Origin: Bremerella sp. JC817
GTDB taxonomy: Bacteria; Planctomycetota; Planctomycetia; Pirellulales; Pirellulaceae
DNA: 64,000 nucleotides
NCBI RefSeq assembly: GCF_040718835.1
Contig: NZ_JBFEFG010000274.1
Span: 898,342 to 962,341 of the forward strand
Direction: 5' to 3'
Shown here: piece by piece, positions 1 through 9,471 of the stretch
How positions within the stretch are numbered: position 1 is the stretch's first letter
How the letters are laid out: every line of letters begins with the position of its first letter
Notes under the pieces: model-generated
Seen by the model: only the letters and a program-made list of their open reading frames with translations
Told to the model about the DNA's origin: nothing
Database searches by the model: none
Translations under genes and position numbers: made by a program

Positions 1-1389
1 GTGCAGTTGGATGCCTTCGAGGACTACGCACGGCGAGAGAAAATTGAAATTCAGAAGACGTTTGAAGTTGCCGAGACCGGGACGAGAGCAGAAGAGCGGA
101 GCCAGTTCCGTGAGATGATCGCCTATGCCAAAAAGCACGCTCATGAACTTGGTGGGATACTCTTCTACAAGATTGACCGTGCCGCCAGAAACATGAGCGA
201 CTTCATGAAGCTGGAGGAAATCGAGACTCGGTTCGGACTCCCGTTCATCGCCATCACGCAGCCAGTCCAGAACACTCCGACCGGCAGAATGGTGCGTCGT
301 ACACTGGCAACCGTTGCCGCCTACCAGACTGAACAGCAGTCGCTTGATGTCAGGGATGGGATCGCACGTCGAGTGGCTGAGGGATGGTTTCCGTCTACTC
401 CTCCATTCGGCTATCGAAATCGTCGCATCGATAAGCGAAGCTACGTCGAGACGCATCCTCAGAACGGCAACAAGGTGAGGCGTGTCGCCGAACTTCGTGC
501 GAACCACGGCCTCACTGTGCTTGAAGTCAGCGAACGGATGTTTGACGAAGGGTTGTTCTACTGTGAGTCGAAGCCGAAGTTCTCCGAGTCAAAGATCAAC
601 TCGATTCTCCATGACAGATCGTACCTTGGTTTCATCTGGTTCCGAGGGGCATGGCATCCCGGCCAACATGAGCCACTCATCGATCAACTGACTTGGGATC
701 AGATTCGTGTCTCGTTCAACGAGCAGACCTATCGCTCACACGAACTGGTCTACGCCAGTAAGTTGATTAAGTGCGGCCACTGCGGACACTTCGTGACCGG
801 CGAAGAGAAGTCCAAGATGACGAAGAAGGGACTCAAACCCTACATCTACTATCGATGCTCTCGGTATCGCACAGCAGGACACCCACGAGTGCGGCTCACC
901 GAGCAGGAACTCGACCGGCAGTTGCAGAATATGTTCGACTCAGTGGGCGACTTGTCGGATGAGAGCCGAAGTCTTGTCCAGATGGTGGCCCGATCCATTC
1001 TGGAAACCCGGTTCGATGACGAGAAGGTTCAGGTCTCCGAGTCGAAGCGCCTCTTGTCACTGCTGGAAACGCAGCGCCAGAAGCTTTTGAGTCGAAACTT
1101 ATCAGGATCGATCTCAGACGCACTGTTCGACCAGCAGCAGTCCGAATTCGACGAGAGGGAGCGGAGACTCCTAACGCAGATGGCACGGCAGGAGCGGATC
1201 GGGCAAGGCATCGAGTCCATCTCCGGTCAAGCTGTTCAAGTATTCGATGTCCTCTCGAACGACTGGCTGGCAATGGAGCGGCGAGCCAGACAGCTTGCTT
1301 TGTCAGCCCTGTTAGGAGGGTTCCGGCTCGAAGGCCGAACGCTGGTCCCAGAGAACAGGACACCGTTAGAACTATTTCGGGCAGGATAG
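1..1389 (+). CDS. Large serine recombinase, 5'-truncated by window edge
   Basis: Site-specific DNA recombinase of the large serine type. It aligns throughout with the neighbouring recombinase at 1474, and by that alignment about 28 N-terminal residues, including the catalytic-serine segment, lie before base 1; the GTG at base 1 is therefore not the true start. Visible parts are the resolvase fold (YKIDRAARN near residue 57, GRMVRRTLA near 95), the recombinase domain (PFGYRNRR near 135), a zinc ribbon with two CxxC pairs (KCGHCG near 257), and a charged coiled-coil region near 325-395. It is followed by a second, related recombinase after 84 bases, suggesting a two-recombinase mobile element lying mostly to the left of this window. 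Confidence 0.9.
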   Translation: MQLDAFEDYARREKIEIQKTFEVAETGTRAEERSQFREMIAYAKKHAHELGGILFYKIDRAARNMSDFMKLEEIETRFGLPFIAITQPVQNTPTGRMVRRTLATVAAYQTEQQSLDVRDGIARRVAEGWFPSTPPFGYRNRRIDKRSYVETHPQNGNKVRRVAELRANHGLTVLEVSERMFDEGLFYCESKPKFSESKINSILHDRSYLGFIWFRGAWHPGQHEPLIDQLTWDQIRVSFNEQTYRSHELVYASKLIKCGHCGHFVTGEEKSKMTKKGLKPYIYYRCSRYRTAGHPRVRLTEQELDRQLQNMFDSVGDLSDESRSLVQMVARSILETRFDDEKVQVSESKRLLSLLETQRQKLLSRNLSGSISDALFDQQQSEFDERERRLLTQMARQERIGQGIESISGQAVQVFDVLSNDWLAMERRARQLALSALLGGFRLEGRTLVPENRTPLELFRAG

Positions 1390-1473
1390 TGCTTCGCCGT
1401 TGCAGATCGGCTTTTCTCGGAGAAAATGGACTTCATCGAAAGGTGAAGTCTGTTTTCTTTCAGGGATGGTCCA

Positions 1474-3012
1474 GTGGCGCAACCACAGAAACGATATGTC
1501 GCACTGGCGAGGGTCAGCAGCCGGGAACAAGAGCGTGAAGGGTTCTCCCTCGACGTGCAGGTGGATGCTCTGCGCCACTATGCCGAGCGGAACAATGGTG
1601 AGATCGTCCGCCTCTTTCGCATCGCTGAGACGGCCTCGAAATACGACGAGCGCAGCACCTTCAAGGAACTGATGGCCTTCGCCAAGAAGAATGCTCACAA
1701 GCTCGACGGGCTGCTCTTCTACAAGGTGGACCGTGCCGCCCGAAACCTGTTCGATTACGTCGAGCTTGAGCGTCTGGAGTCCGAGTTCGGCGTCCAGTTC
1801 ATCTCCGTGGCCCAGCCAACCGAGAACACGCCAGCCGGTCGGATGCAGCGGAGGATGCTGGCGAGCATGGCCAGCTTCTACACCGAACAGCAGTCGATTG
1901 ATGTGAAAGAAGGCATCGAACGCCGGGTCGAAAGTGGTTTGTTTCCGAGCCGACCGCCCTATGGCTACCCAAACGTCCGTATCGATGGCCGCAGCATCGT
2001 CGAAGTCCACCCCGAGAATGCCCGGACCATCCGACGCATCTTCGAGTTGTACGGGTATCACAGCCACACACTCGACACGCTCCCTGATGCTCTGGTGGCC
2101 GAGGGGATCGAATACCTGCCGTCGATGACGAAGTTCGGGCGAAGCAAGCTCTACACGATCCTGACCGACCGTGCCTACATCGGTGAGATCAAGTTCCGGG
2201 GGCAGTGGCTTCCCGGCACGCACTCACCGATCATCGACCGGCGACTCTGGGATCGAGTCCAGACTCTCCTCGGCCAGAAAGTCTACAAGCAGCACCAAAT
2301 GACCTACGCCAGCGACCTGATCGAGTGTGCCCACTGCGGATCGCCGATCACCGGCGAGCGAAAATTCAAAATGACGAAGAGCGGCGAGCGGGAGTACGTC
2401 TACTACCGCTGCACCCAGTACCACAAGGGCGACCATCCACGCATCCGCCTGACCGAGAACGAACTCGATTCCCAGATGCTCGCCATCTTCGACACCCTGC
2501 GGGTGGAGGACGCCGAGTTCCGTGACTTGTTCCGTGAGCAGCTTCGGCAGGCGACGAATTGGGAATTCGGCCAAGCTTCGAAAGAGGACGGCAACTTAAA
2601 GAACCGGCACACCGAAGTCGTGCGTCTTCAGCAGCAGTTGCTCAACCTTCGGCTGCTCGAAGAGATCGATGCCGACACCTTCGCCCGGAAAGCACGAGAG
2701 TTGAGGGATGAGGAAGCCGAGTTGCGCCTCGAAATTGACCGTTGCAGCCGTGGCCGGAACGAAATCATCGACATTGCGGTGAAAGCGTTTGAACTTTCGC
2801 AAAGCCTTCGGGAGAAATGGTTTGACGCCGACTATGCCGCAAAACGTCGAATCCTCGAAATCCTCTGTTTGAACTGGACGCTCGACGGCGCAAGTCTCGT
2901 CGCCACAATGAGAAAGCCCTTCAGCCTGTTGGCCGAAGGGCTTCTTCAGAAAGATAGTCGGGGTAACAGGATTCGAACCTGCGACCTTTTGACCCCCAGT
3001 CAAACGCGCTAA
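1474..3012 (+). CDS. Large serine recombinase reading into tRNA-Pro
   Basis: Full-length serine recombinase/integrase of 512 residues. The N-terminal resolvase domain has ARVSSREQ (catalytic serine candidate at about residues 12-13), YKVDRAARN and GRMQRRMLA; then follow the recombinase domain (PPYGYPNVR), a zinc ribbon (ECAHCGSPITGE) and a coiled-coil tail. GTG at 1474 is chosen because it places the SSREQ motif at the usual distance from the start. The last 18 or so residues (GNRIRTCDL and onward) are a translation of antisense tRNA-Pro sequence, and the stop codon lies inside the tRNA. This suggests that the frame runs across an attachment site at the tRNA 3' end. Paralogue of the upstream truncated recombinase. 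Confidence 0.93.
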   Translation: MAQPQKRYVALARVSSREQEREGFSLDVQVDALRHYAERNNGEIVRLFRIAETASKYDERSTFKELMAFAKKNAHKLDGLLFYKVDRAARNLFDYVELERLESEFGVQFISVAQPTENTPAGRMQRRMLASMASFYTEQQSIDVKEGIERRVESGLFPSRPPYGYPNVRIDGRSIVEVHPENARTIRRIFELYGYHSHTLDTLPDALVAEGIEYLPSMTKFGRSKLYTILTDRAYIGEIKFRGQWLPGTHSPIIDRRLWDRVQTLLGQKVYKQHQMTYASDLIECAHCGSPITGERKFKMTKSGEREYVYYRCTQYHKGDHPRIRLTENELDSQMLAIFDTLRVEDAEFRDLFREQLRQATNWEFGQASKEDGNLKNRHTEVVRLQQQLLNLRLLEEIDADTFARKARELRDEEAELRLEIDRCSRGRNEIIDIAVKAFELSQSLREKWFDADYAAKRRILEILCLNWTLDGASLVATMRKPFSLLAEGLLQKDSRGNRIRTCDLLTPSQTR

Positions 3013-3032
3013 CCAGGCTGCGCTATACCCCG
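2959..3032 (-). tRNA. tRNA-Pro (anticodon GGG)
   Basis: On the minus strand the sequence folds as a cloverleaf: 7-bp acceptor stem CGGGGTA/TACCCCG, anticodon stem TTTGA/TCAAA around loop CTGGGGG (anticodon GGG, proline), and T arm with GGTTCGAATCC. It begins with C, as bacterial tRNA-Pro usually does. CCA is not encoded. Its 3' half overlaps the end of the convergent serine recombinase gene, consistent with an element integrated at the tRNA 3' end. Confidence 0.95.
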
Positions 3033-3243
3033 GAATGGATTCCCTGGTGGCCGGAAAGCGGGTGCTTTGGGCCTGGCGGTGTCGGGAGGACACGGCCGGT
3101 GGGTGGCGGTTCGCTTAGATGACGCCCGGCACCCGAGGGGAAGGTACCAATATGCCAACTCTCAGCAGCGGAAACAAGGCCTCCTAGCGGCCTGCTTCCT
3201 CCCTGAGCGGTGTTTTGGCGGAGCAGGCGACCGAAATTGACGC

Positions 3244-4002
3244 TTATGGGGTCCGATTCCGCGGATCGCGAATTTTCCAGCTTGCCGTATCCAGGTGCGG
3301 CACCACGTCGAATTTGTCGAGCGTGGCCGCTATTTCAATATCTGCTTCCAAGCCAATCCGCAGGACGTTGCGACCTCCGCGGCTTCGCTTGAGTCGCTCT
3401 GCCAGGGTCGACATCGTCAGTCCGGTCTTCGCTTCTCTCCAGGCATCGGCCGCGATCTGGGCCTGGTCGTTCAGCTCGATCGAATCGAGACGCCCCAACG
3501 AAAGGTGATCGACGATCGCGCCGGCCAGCAATACGTCTTCGCGGGTGATCTCTCCTTCGGTCCCGGCACACACGACATGGATATGTTCGTGCTCGGCCAG
3601 TTCGTTGCAAAGAGCGGTCAGGTTAACGAAGGCGGCAATGAAGATGTCGCGAGCCGTTTTGCAGGCCTGCATCGCTTTGGTACCGTTGGTGGTAGTGAAG
3701 ATGATCGGTCGCCCCTTTACCCGCTGGGCTGGATACTCGGCTGGCGAATTGCCCAGGTCGAAGCCTTCGATCTTCTGCCCGCCCCGTTCTCCACCGAGCA
3801 AAGCGGTGGGCTGCTGCGTCTTCTGCTCGCGTGCTTCCTCAATCGTTAACTGAGGCATGACATAATCGGCCCCATTGGCAACGGCGTGCACAATGGTGGT
3901 CGTGGCCCGCAAGACATCGATCACAACGGCAACGCCCTGGGTCAGATCGGCTTCGCCCATCAACGCAGGCAGTAGGTAGACATCGATCCGCTTGGTCTTC
4001 AA
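3244..4002 (-). CDS. comB: 2-phosphosulfolactate phosphatase (ComB family)
   Basis: Predicted Mg-dependent phosphatase of the ComB family, which converts 2-phosphosulfolactate to sulfolactate in sulfolactate/coenzyme M-type metabolism; many bacterial members have no proven substrate. Family signatures are [12 protein letters not shown] near the N-terminus, TTTNGTKA in the middle, and [19 protein letters not shown]. The start is taken as TTG at 4002 because an AGGAG lies 6 bases upstream of it; a further TTG at 4026 is in frame but has no comparable ribosome site. It is divergent from the TM2 gene, with about 100 bases between them for promoters. About 250 residues, a normal family length. Confidence 0.85.
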   Translation of the reverse strand: MKTKRIDVYLLPALMGEADLTQGVAVVIDVLRATTTIVHAVANGADYVMPQLTIEEAREQKTQQPTALLGGERGGQKIEGFDLGNSPAEYPAQRVKGRPIIFTTTNGTKAMQACKTARDIFIAAFVNLTALCNELAEHEHIHVVCAGTEGEITREDVLLAGAIVDHLSLGRLDSIELNDQAQIAADAWREAKTGLTMSTLAERLKRSRGGRNVLRIGLEADIEIAATLDKFDVVPHLDTASWKIRDPRNRTP

Positions 4003-4107
4003 AATTTGCTCCTGGCAACTATCCAATGTTCTCGGCGTGTCAGCGAATCTACATTATGGGTAGCGAACCCAACAACCAGATTATCACCTAAAAGGGCTAT
4101 TAGAGGA

Positions 4108-4515
4108 ATGAGCGAAAGCAACAATACTCACTCCATCGTCGTCGGCTACATTGCGTGGGCGTTCGGCATCTTCGGCGCGCATCGCTTTTATTATGGAAAG
4201 CCGCTTACCGGCGTTATTTGGATGCTAACCGGCGGTGTGCTGCTGATTGGCTGGATCATCGACTTGTTCTTGATCCCGGCCATGGATGCCGAATGCAATG
4301 CTCGCTTCAAAGCAGGGCCGCTCGACTACACCGTGGCCTGGCTGCTGACCGTCTTCCTCGGTGCGTTTGGCATCCACCGCTTCTACATGGGCAAGTGGAT
4401 CAGCGGCATTATTTGGCTGCTGACGGGCGGCCTGTTCGGGATCGGATGGATATACGACCTGGTGACAATCAATCAGCAAGTCGACGACATCAACCGCTCG
4501 CTCACGCTGCACTAA
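4108..4515 (+). CDS. TM2-domain membrane protein, two repeats
   Basis: Small inner-membrane protein of 135 residues with two tandem TM2 units, each carrying the GxHRFYxGK motif between hydrophobic helices (GAHRFYYGK near residue 20 and GIHRFYMGK near 92) and a GWIIDL or GWIYDL ending. TM2 proteins have no settled bacterial function. The ATG at 4108 is preceded by AGAGGA and begins a sensible protein; the frame is open further upstream but without a ribosome site. Confidence 0.85.
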   Translation: MSESNNTHSIVVGYIAWAFGIFGAHRFYYGKPLTGVIWMLTGGVLLIGWIIDLFLIPAMDAECNARFKAGPLDYTVAWLLTVFLGAFGIHRFYMGKWISGIIWLLTGGLFGIGWIYDLVTINQQVDDINRSLTLH

Positions 4516-4569
4516 GCACGCGACGCTTCGTCGTTTGAAAAAGGCCGACCACGCTGGGTGCGTTCGGCC

Positions 4570-5505
4570 TTACTTGGCCATCTCTTCCATCTTGGCGGGA
4601 TGGCTCGGATCGAGCTTGAAGGTTACCGGATAGTGGTAACCTTCCGCCTTTTTGGGGAACATCTTTTCCCAGGCCCTGACGAAGGCATACGACGAGACCT
4701 TCATTCGATAGCTCAGGCCTTCGGTATTCTGCGAGAGATGACGGCAACCCATGGTATGCCGCAAGAACCGATTCGCGCGAAACAGTTTGATGCGGCGGCG
4801 AGCTTTCGGCGTGAGATGCTCGGTTGTGAGTGAAACGTTCAATCCTTCGAGATTGCTCACCCGGTGCGGCGTATTCTGCGGCCAAGTCACCATCTGTCCT
4901 GGTTGCAAGTCGACGACCATCGCTTCCGCATCAAACTCCGGTTGATAGTCGAGCTCTTCGTTGCAGATGCCACAGATGACATCTTCCACCTTCTGCTGGG
5001 TCACGTAACGATCGTCACGTGGCGGATAGGCCCAAACACGCTTCACCCCGCGCATGTGCCACAGCATATTGCAGGGAATATCGAGGTGGTAATAGACCAA
5101 GGCACGCGGGCTGCTGATTAACAAGTTGGCCGAACGCTCGAGAGCGATAAAGCCAGGCACTTTGCTTTCCAGTTCGTCGTACAGGTCGTTGATCACATTG
5201 CGATAGTCGGCGTGATGCTGGGCCATGTTGCGGACGTTCAGCCAGAGGCGGCCGGCTTGTGTCGCTTCCCAAAGCTGCTCGCCGGAGAGCTTCGAGGCGT
5301 CTCCTTCCTGCCACTCATTGCGATTTTCGTCAGTCCCCATGGTGTGGACGTTAAGATAATCGCGCGGATGAGTGTCCAGAACGCGGATTAAATGCTCGTC
5401 GTCGAAGAGCCCGGTTTCCAGCAGATGATGCTGTACGGTCAGAGGTCGATCTTCCAACTGTTGATTGGTGAACGTGCAATCGACCAGGCTGGTTGCTACC
5501 GACAT
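4570..5505 (-). CDS. JmjC/cupin-like putative Fe(II) dioxygenase
   Basis: 311-residue cytosolic protein with a cupin/JmjC-like metal site. HLD in YYHLDIPCN (about residues 139-141) supplies an HxD pair, and TPHRVSN near 212 supplies a distal histidine on the expected strand, after a WAYPP segment like those that follow the HxD turn in JmjC folds. This fits a 2-oxoglutarate/Fe(II) oxygenase; the substrate is unknown. GAGG lies 6-9 bases before the ATG. It is convergent with the TM2 gene and divergent from the superoxide dismutase gene. Confidence 0.7.
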   Translation of the reverse strand: MSVATSLVDCTFTNQQLEDRPLTVQHHLLETGLFDDEHLIRVLDTHPRDYLNVHTMGTDENRNEWQEGDASKLSGEQLWEATQAGRLWLNVRNMAQHHADYRNVINDLYDELESKVPGFIALERSANLLISSPRALVYYHLDIPCNMLWHMRGVKRVWAYPPRDDRYVTQQKVEDVICGICNEELDYQPEFDAEAMVVDLQPGQMVTWPQNTPHRVSNLEGLNVSLTTEHLTPKARRRIKLFRANRFLRHTMGCRHLSQNTEGLSYRMKVSSYAFVRAWEKMFPKKAEGYHYPVTFKLDPSHPAKMEEMAK

Positions 5506-5803
5506 GAAGGGCCTCGCGGAGAATATTAAGGGAATTCGCGTTTTGAAAGTCTAGTAGCAGCCTGCTCTCCAGGTCCCCTGCTCTGCCACGCTTTGCTGAA
5601 TCCCCAGACGATCGACGGTGACCCGATTGATTTATTCGCTGCAACCGTTACGAATGGAATGATGGTCCCGCGTTCAGATGATTGCCTCTGACCGGGGGAT
5701 CCGTTATTCTGTCGGCAAGTCAGCCCATCTGCCGGGGGTGGATAGGCTGATCGCCTGAATTGCCCGTAACGACACCTATTGAAATAAGTTGAGGATCTCG
5801 ACC

Positions 5804-6412
5804 ATGGCTTACACACTTCCCGCGCTGCCGTACGCGTACGACGCTCTGGAACCGCACATCGACGCTCGCACGATGGAAATCCATCACACCAAGCATCACC
5901 AGGCGTACATCACCAAGGTGAACGATGCGATCGCGGGAACCGACCTCGAAGGCAAATCGATCGAAGACCTGGTCACCGGTATTAACTCGGTTCCAGAAAA
6001 CATCCGTGGCGCTGTCCGTAACAACGGTGGCGGTCACGCGAACCACTCGCTGTTCTGGACCATCATGAAGCCAGGTGGCGGCGGCACTCCTTCGGGCGAT
6101 CTGGCTGCAGCCATCGACGCCGAACTGGGTGGCTTCGACAAGTTCAAGGAAGCTTTCAGCAACGCTGCCGCAACTCGCTTCGGTTCCGGTTGGGCCTGGC
6201 TGAGCGTCTCGGGCGGCAAGCTCGAAGTCCACAGCACGCCAAACCAGGACTCGCCACTGATGGAAGGCAAGACTCCGATCCTGGGTCTCGACGTCTGGGA
6301 ACACGCTTACTACCTGAACTATCAGAACAAGCGTCCCGACTACATCTCGGCGTTCTTCAACGTCATCAACTGGGATGAAGTCGCTTCGCGTTACGCCGCA
6401 GCCAAAGGCTAG
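5804..6412 (+). CDS. sodA: Superoxide dismutase, Mn/Fe family (Mn-like)
   Basis: Converts superoxide to peroxide and oxygen in the cytosol. The 202-residue protein has the whole family pattern: [29 protein letters not shown] and [19 protein letters not shown], giving three histidines and one aspartate as metal ligands. The STPNQDSPL segment with its glutamine resembles manganese enzymes rather than iron enzymes. The start at 5804 is chosen over an in-frame ATG at 5789 because it gives the standard [11 protein letters not shown]-terminus and TTGAGG precedes it. It is monocistronic, with a strong terminator downstream. Confidence 0.95.
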   Translation: MAYTLPALPYAYDALEPHIDARTMEIHHTKHHQAYITKVNDAIAGTDLEGKSIEDLVTGINSVPENIRGAVRNNGGGHANHSLFWTIMKPGGGGTPSGDLAAAIDAELGGFDKFKEAFSNAAATRFGSGWAWLSVSGGKLEVHSTPNQDSPLMEGKTPILGLDVWEHAYYLNYQNKRPDYISAFFNVINWDEVASRYAAAKG

Positions 6413-6490
6413 TCGCAACGCCGGCGATGCCAACGCTGCCACAGATAACGCAGCAACGGTAAGCCGCGCCTGATAGCAGAGCCATCATCG

Positions 6491-6528
6491 AAAGGCCTGT
6501 TCCCCAAGTCGGGATCAGGCCTTTTTTC
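6491..6528 (+). terminator. Rho-independent terminator after sodA
   Basis: Nine-base stem AAAGGCCTG/CAGGCCTTT followed by a run of T. It lies about 80 bases after the superoxide dismutase stop. Confidence 0.85.
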
Positions 6529-6842
6529 GTTGCATTCCCCTTTCCCACCGACACTGGCATTGACCCGGTTGAAGGGCGTTACTACGATCCGCCACGCTTT
6601 CCGAAATCTGAGGTCAGATTGGGGGGAGTTTTCTGGAATTTCACGTCGGATTGTCTGAAGGAGTTCTCTTCGACTTCCGATCTGAAATTAAAGGTAGGGA
6701 CATGCCGGGCCGGCGCAGGGCTCACCCCCTGTAGGAACGAGCTGCCGCCATCATGTCCGAACACGAAACATCAACGAATGAGCTGGCCTGCGAAGAATGA
6801 CTCTTTGCTGCCACCTCGTGCACATCCGAAGGCAAGGACGCC
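6529..6842. other. Gene-free stretch before Tyr/Ser-rich lipoprotein
   Basis: No convincing gene. It presumably holds the promoter of the downstream lipoprotein gene; no clear -35/-10 pair could be chosen. A 15-codon open frame near 6752 is too short to support. Confidence 0.4.
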
Positions 6843-7937
6843 ATGCGAATGCACACCAAACATTGGTCGCTATTTTTTGCCGTAGCCGTTTCCGTTACTT
6901 CCGTGGCAGCCACGGGGTGCAAGTCTATGCCAGGCTACGGTTACATGGCTCGCTGGGGTGCTCCTGAAAGCAAGGCTGCTGGCGCCTCGGAAGCTCCGAA
7001 GTACGCGGCGAACACGCCTTCGTCGACTTCGACCCCGACACCTTCTTCGGCCCAGATGGCAAGCCGTACGGCTGTCACGCCGAATTACCTGGCCGGTGCG
7101 ACGCCTTCGTCCGCTCCGACGGCCACCAGCCCATACAACTATCAGCAAGCCGCTGCCGGCGCTGCTCAAACGGCCCAGGCCTCGATGCAGCCACAACGCG
7201 GCTTCTACTCGGCGAGCCCAAGCCCGAGCCCATCGGCTCAGATGGCCAGCACCGCCGGTCCTCAGTCGAGCTACAGCAACGGTGGCTATAGCCCAGCACC
7301 TCCGACCAGCAGCTACGGCACCTCGCCAGCCGCTTACACCGCGAGCGCCAACTCGGCCGCCGGTTATAGCAGCACCGCTCCGGTTGGTTACTCGGCTCCA
7401 CCTACCTCGTACACCCAGCCTGGCGGATCCACTTCGCAATACAGCGGTGGTTCGAGCTACACCGGTGGATCGGCTTACCCAGCCACGCAGCCATCGAGCT
7501 ACAGCGGTAGCCCAACCAGCCCAGCCGCTTCGACAGGCACCAGTGCTTATCCATCGACCTCGAGCCCTTCGGCAACCGGTTACCCAACCACCTCGACTCC
7601 ACAGTCGAGCTACCCGTCGACCTCGACGCCGCAGTCGACCTATCCATCGACCAGCACTCCGAGCGGTTCGGCTTACCCATCGACCAGCGGTAGCCAGTCG
7701 AGCAGTTCGTATCCTTCGACCAGCAGCTACTCCAGCACCGCTGCCCCGAATCCAAATAACTATCAGTCGATGACCAGCCCAAACTACCAGACTGCTTCGG
7801 CAACTTCGGCTGCAGGTGCCGATTCGCACTATCGCCCAGGTGGCACTGCTGACTACAGCGGAAGCTCTTCCAGCGGCACCACTTCACGTTACGGCAGCAC
7901 CGACTCGTATCCTTCGACATCGACCTACACTCGCTAG
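6843..7937 (+). CDS. Ser/Thr/Pro/Tyr-rich low-complexity lipoprotein
   Basis: 364-residue exported protein. The N-terminus has a charged start, a hydrophobic stretch and a lipobox-like VAATGC (Cys at about residue 26), so lipid anchoring is likely. The rest is low complexity, dominated by Ser, Thr, Pro, Tyr, Gly and Ala, with degenerate YPSTST-type repeats around residues 225-300 and YSG/SSYS patterns. No enzyme fold is visible; a surface or cell-envelope structural role is possible but inferred only from composition. ATG at 6849 is an alternative start. A long open frame on the opposite strand is a by-product of the composition. Confidence 0.75.
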   Translation: MRMHTKHWSLFFAVAVSVTSVAATGCKSMPGYGYMARWGAPESKAAGASEAPKYAANTPSSTSTPTPSSAQMASRTAVTPNYLAGATPSSAPTATSPYNYQQAAAGAAQTAQASMQPQRGFYSASPSPSPSAQMASTAGPQSSYSNGGYSPAPPTSSYGTSPAAYTASANSAAGYSSTAPVGYSAPPTSYTQPGGSTSQYSGGSSYTGGSAYPATQPSSYSGSPTSPAASTGTSAYPSTSSPSATGYPTTSTPQSSYPSTSTPQSTYPSTSTPSGSAYPSTSGSQSSSSYPSTSSYSSTAAPNPNNYQSMTSPNYQTASATSAAGADSHYRPGGTADYSGSSSSGTTSRYGSTDSYPSTSTYTR

Positions 7938-7970
7938 TCTGCTGGCGAAACCGATCGAGCAACACCACGG

Positions 7971-8000
7971 GGGAGCGATTCATGATCGCTCCCTTTTTTT
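7971..8000 (+). terminator. Rho-independent terminator
   Basis: GGGAGCGAT/ATCGCTCCC stem followed by seven T residues, just after the low-complexity lipoprotein gene. Confidence 0.85.
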
Positions 8001-8182
8001 ATGCGCAGAGATCAAGCGATGAAGCCAAGTGGTTTGGCGAATTTCCCTGAGGGGATCTGATCGTCCGCATGGCGACCCAAGAAGTCTTGCCGCGCGATCC
8101 CAGGGTGGACTTACCCTGGGATTGGTCGCGGTAAGATCGAAAGCCAGATTCCGATGAAACCTGGCCCATTGCCCAAGACGGT

Positions 8183-8410
8183 TTACCGTCCGGTAGGACA
8201 AAACGACTGCTGAATCACACGGGAAAGAGTTCCCTTAATCTTCAGTGCAGTCATCTCTTTTTCAGCGGCAGCACGATCTGTGAAGGTGCCAACGCGTTTC
8301 CAGGCATGTTCCGTCGCATCAAAGACGTCGACAAAAACCTGCCTCGCCATCCCTCCCGGGGCACTCACGGAAATCCACTTTTCCGTTGCTCGGTGAATGG
8401 ATTGATTCAT
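8183..8410 (-). CDS. Small hypothetical protein (75 aa)
   Basis: Unrecognised small soluble protein. GGGAG is placed about 9 bases before the ATG. The sequence reads like a folded domain (RQVFVDVFDATEHAWKRVG followed by a helix AAAEKEMTALKIKG) with no signal peptide or metal motif. It lies in a run of three small minus-strand genes with the 8474 and 8726 genes. Confidence 0.5.
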   Translation of the reverse strand: MNQSIHRATEKWISVSAPGGMARQVFVDVFDATEHAWKRVGTFTDRAAAEKEMTALKIKGTLSRVIQQSFCPTGR

Positions 8411-8473
8411 TGCTCAATCTCCCAAGAAAATAGATGCGGTTCCTTTTCCATCGAACCGTTTCCTCCTGGCAGA

Positions 8474-8701
8474 TCACTCAATTTCAATGAATTGAGATGG
8501 AGGTGAGAGATTTGCGGAGACCTGCAAGGCAATTCCCGCACGAAACCAGCCTAAGTGCCCGCATTTTTCCCTTCGGAATGCCGATAACGGCAAACCTTCA
8601 TCCGGGTAAAGTCCGTCGACCGCAGGGGGACAATCCGCGGCGATACGAATCGTTCGCCGCACCTTGTCTGGACGGTCCCCGCAGATCGGACAATTCGACA
8701 T
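8474..8701 (-). CDS. Possible small Cys-containing protein (75 aa)
   Basis: Unrecognised. The N-terminus has a CPICG pair and a later single CGH, which could bind zinc. No clear ribosome site precedes the ATG, so this is less certain than its neighbours. Confidence 0.35.
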   Translation of the reverse strand: MSNCPICGDRPDKVRRTIRIAADCPPAVDGLYPDEGLPLSAFRREKCGHLGWFRAGIALQVSANLSPPSQFIEIE

Positions 8702-8725
8702 ATCAAAGCTGACTGCTGGGTTTCG

Positions 8726-9052
8726 TTACCAGCCCAATACCATGTTCGATTCGATGGCGCGGCGTGCCTGATTCAGGTCGTTTCCGGTTTCGTTCATGTA
8801 CAACCGGATCGCGTGGACCTTGTCACCTTCCGCCTTCGACAAGCACTCGCGAGCGACTACGCACGGATCGAGCGGCCCTGTCGTGAGGCCGAGTGCCGCC
8901 TTCGAGATCACCCACGACATGCGTGGACGCTTCGAGATGCGGATAATGTCATCACCGGGGTAGTTGTCGTAAACCTGGCCTTTGGCCTCGTTCTCGTCAT
9001 CCGCCCAGGTGATGACGATATGTGCATTCGTTTCAACCTCGAAAAGCGCCAT
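8726..9052 (-). CDS. Small hypothetical protein (108 aa)
   Basis: Unrecognised soluble protein. The start at 9052 (MALFEVETNAHIVITWADD) is preferred over longer frames because GGAG lies a few bases upstream and the upstream extension is unlike protein. It contains acidic and hydrophobic segments and ends with a helix, NDLNQARRAIES. No transmembrane segment or known motif. Confidence 0.6.
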   Translation of the reverse strand: MALFEVETNAHIVITWADDENEAKGQVYDNYPGDDIIRISKRPRMSWVISKAALGLTTGPLDPCVVARECLSKAEGDKVHAIRLYMNETGNDLNQARRAIESNMVLGW

Positions 9053-9471
9053 GGGTAAATCTCCTTTCAACGAAGATTCAAGAGAAAGAGCGAGCAGGAA
9101 AAGAACTCGGACCCCATCGTCGCCTGGTCCGACACTCGCCCTCATCACCCATGCAGCCATTCCGCTACGACATCGCAGGCCACTGGGGCGCGACCGCCGA
9201 TACCAATCGGTAACTTGTCGTGGCAGAAAGAATCATTAGCGAGGGGGACCGAAGAAGACAAAATGAGGTGGTTTCCGGCGAATTTAAAACTTCGTCTGGA
9301 AAGCGTCAAACAAATTTTGACGCGGTGCTTCTCGGGAAAAAGTCGCGCAATTGCCTAGTGGTTAACTCTCTGCCGTTGTTCTCGCGAGCGGGCACATTCT
9401 GGTAGAATGCAGGCGAACAGCCTTTTACTGGCATCCTCTGACTTTCTTTCTGCCAATCACCTGAATCCCGA
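9053..9471. other. Divergent intergenic region
   Basis: No supported gene. It separates the minus-strand 108-residue gene from the plus-strand TPR gene and so should carry promoters for both; none can be assigned with confidence. Confidence 0.4.

Noticed and set aside
2955..3012. Conserved-looking GNRIRTCDL C-terminus of the recombinase
   Set aside because: This is translated antisense tRNA, often seen in over-extended gene calls, and not a protein domain.
6870..7829. 319-residue Arg/Trp-rich frame opposite the low-complexity lipoprotein
   Set aside because: Mirror of Ser/Thr/Pro codons; the plus-strand frame has a signal peptide, ribosome site region and terminator.
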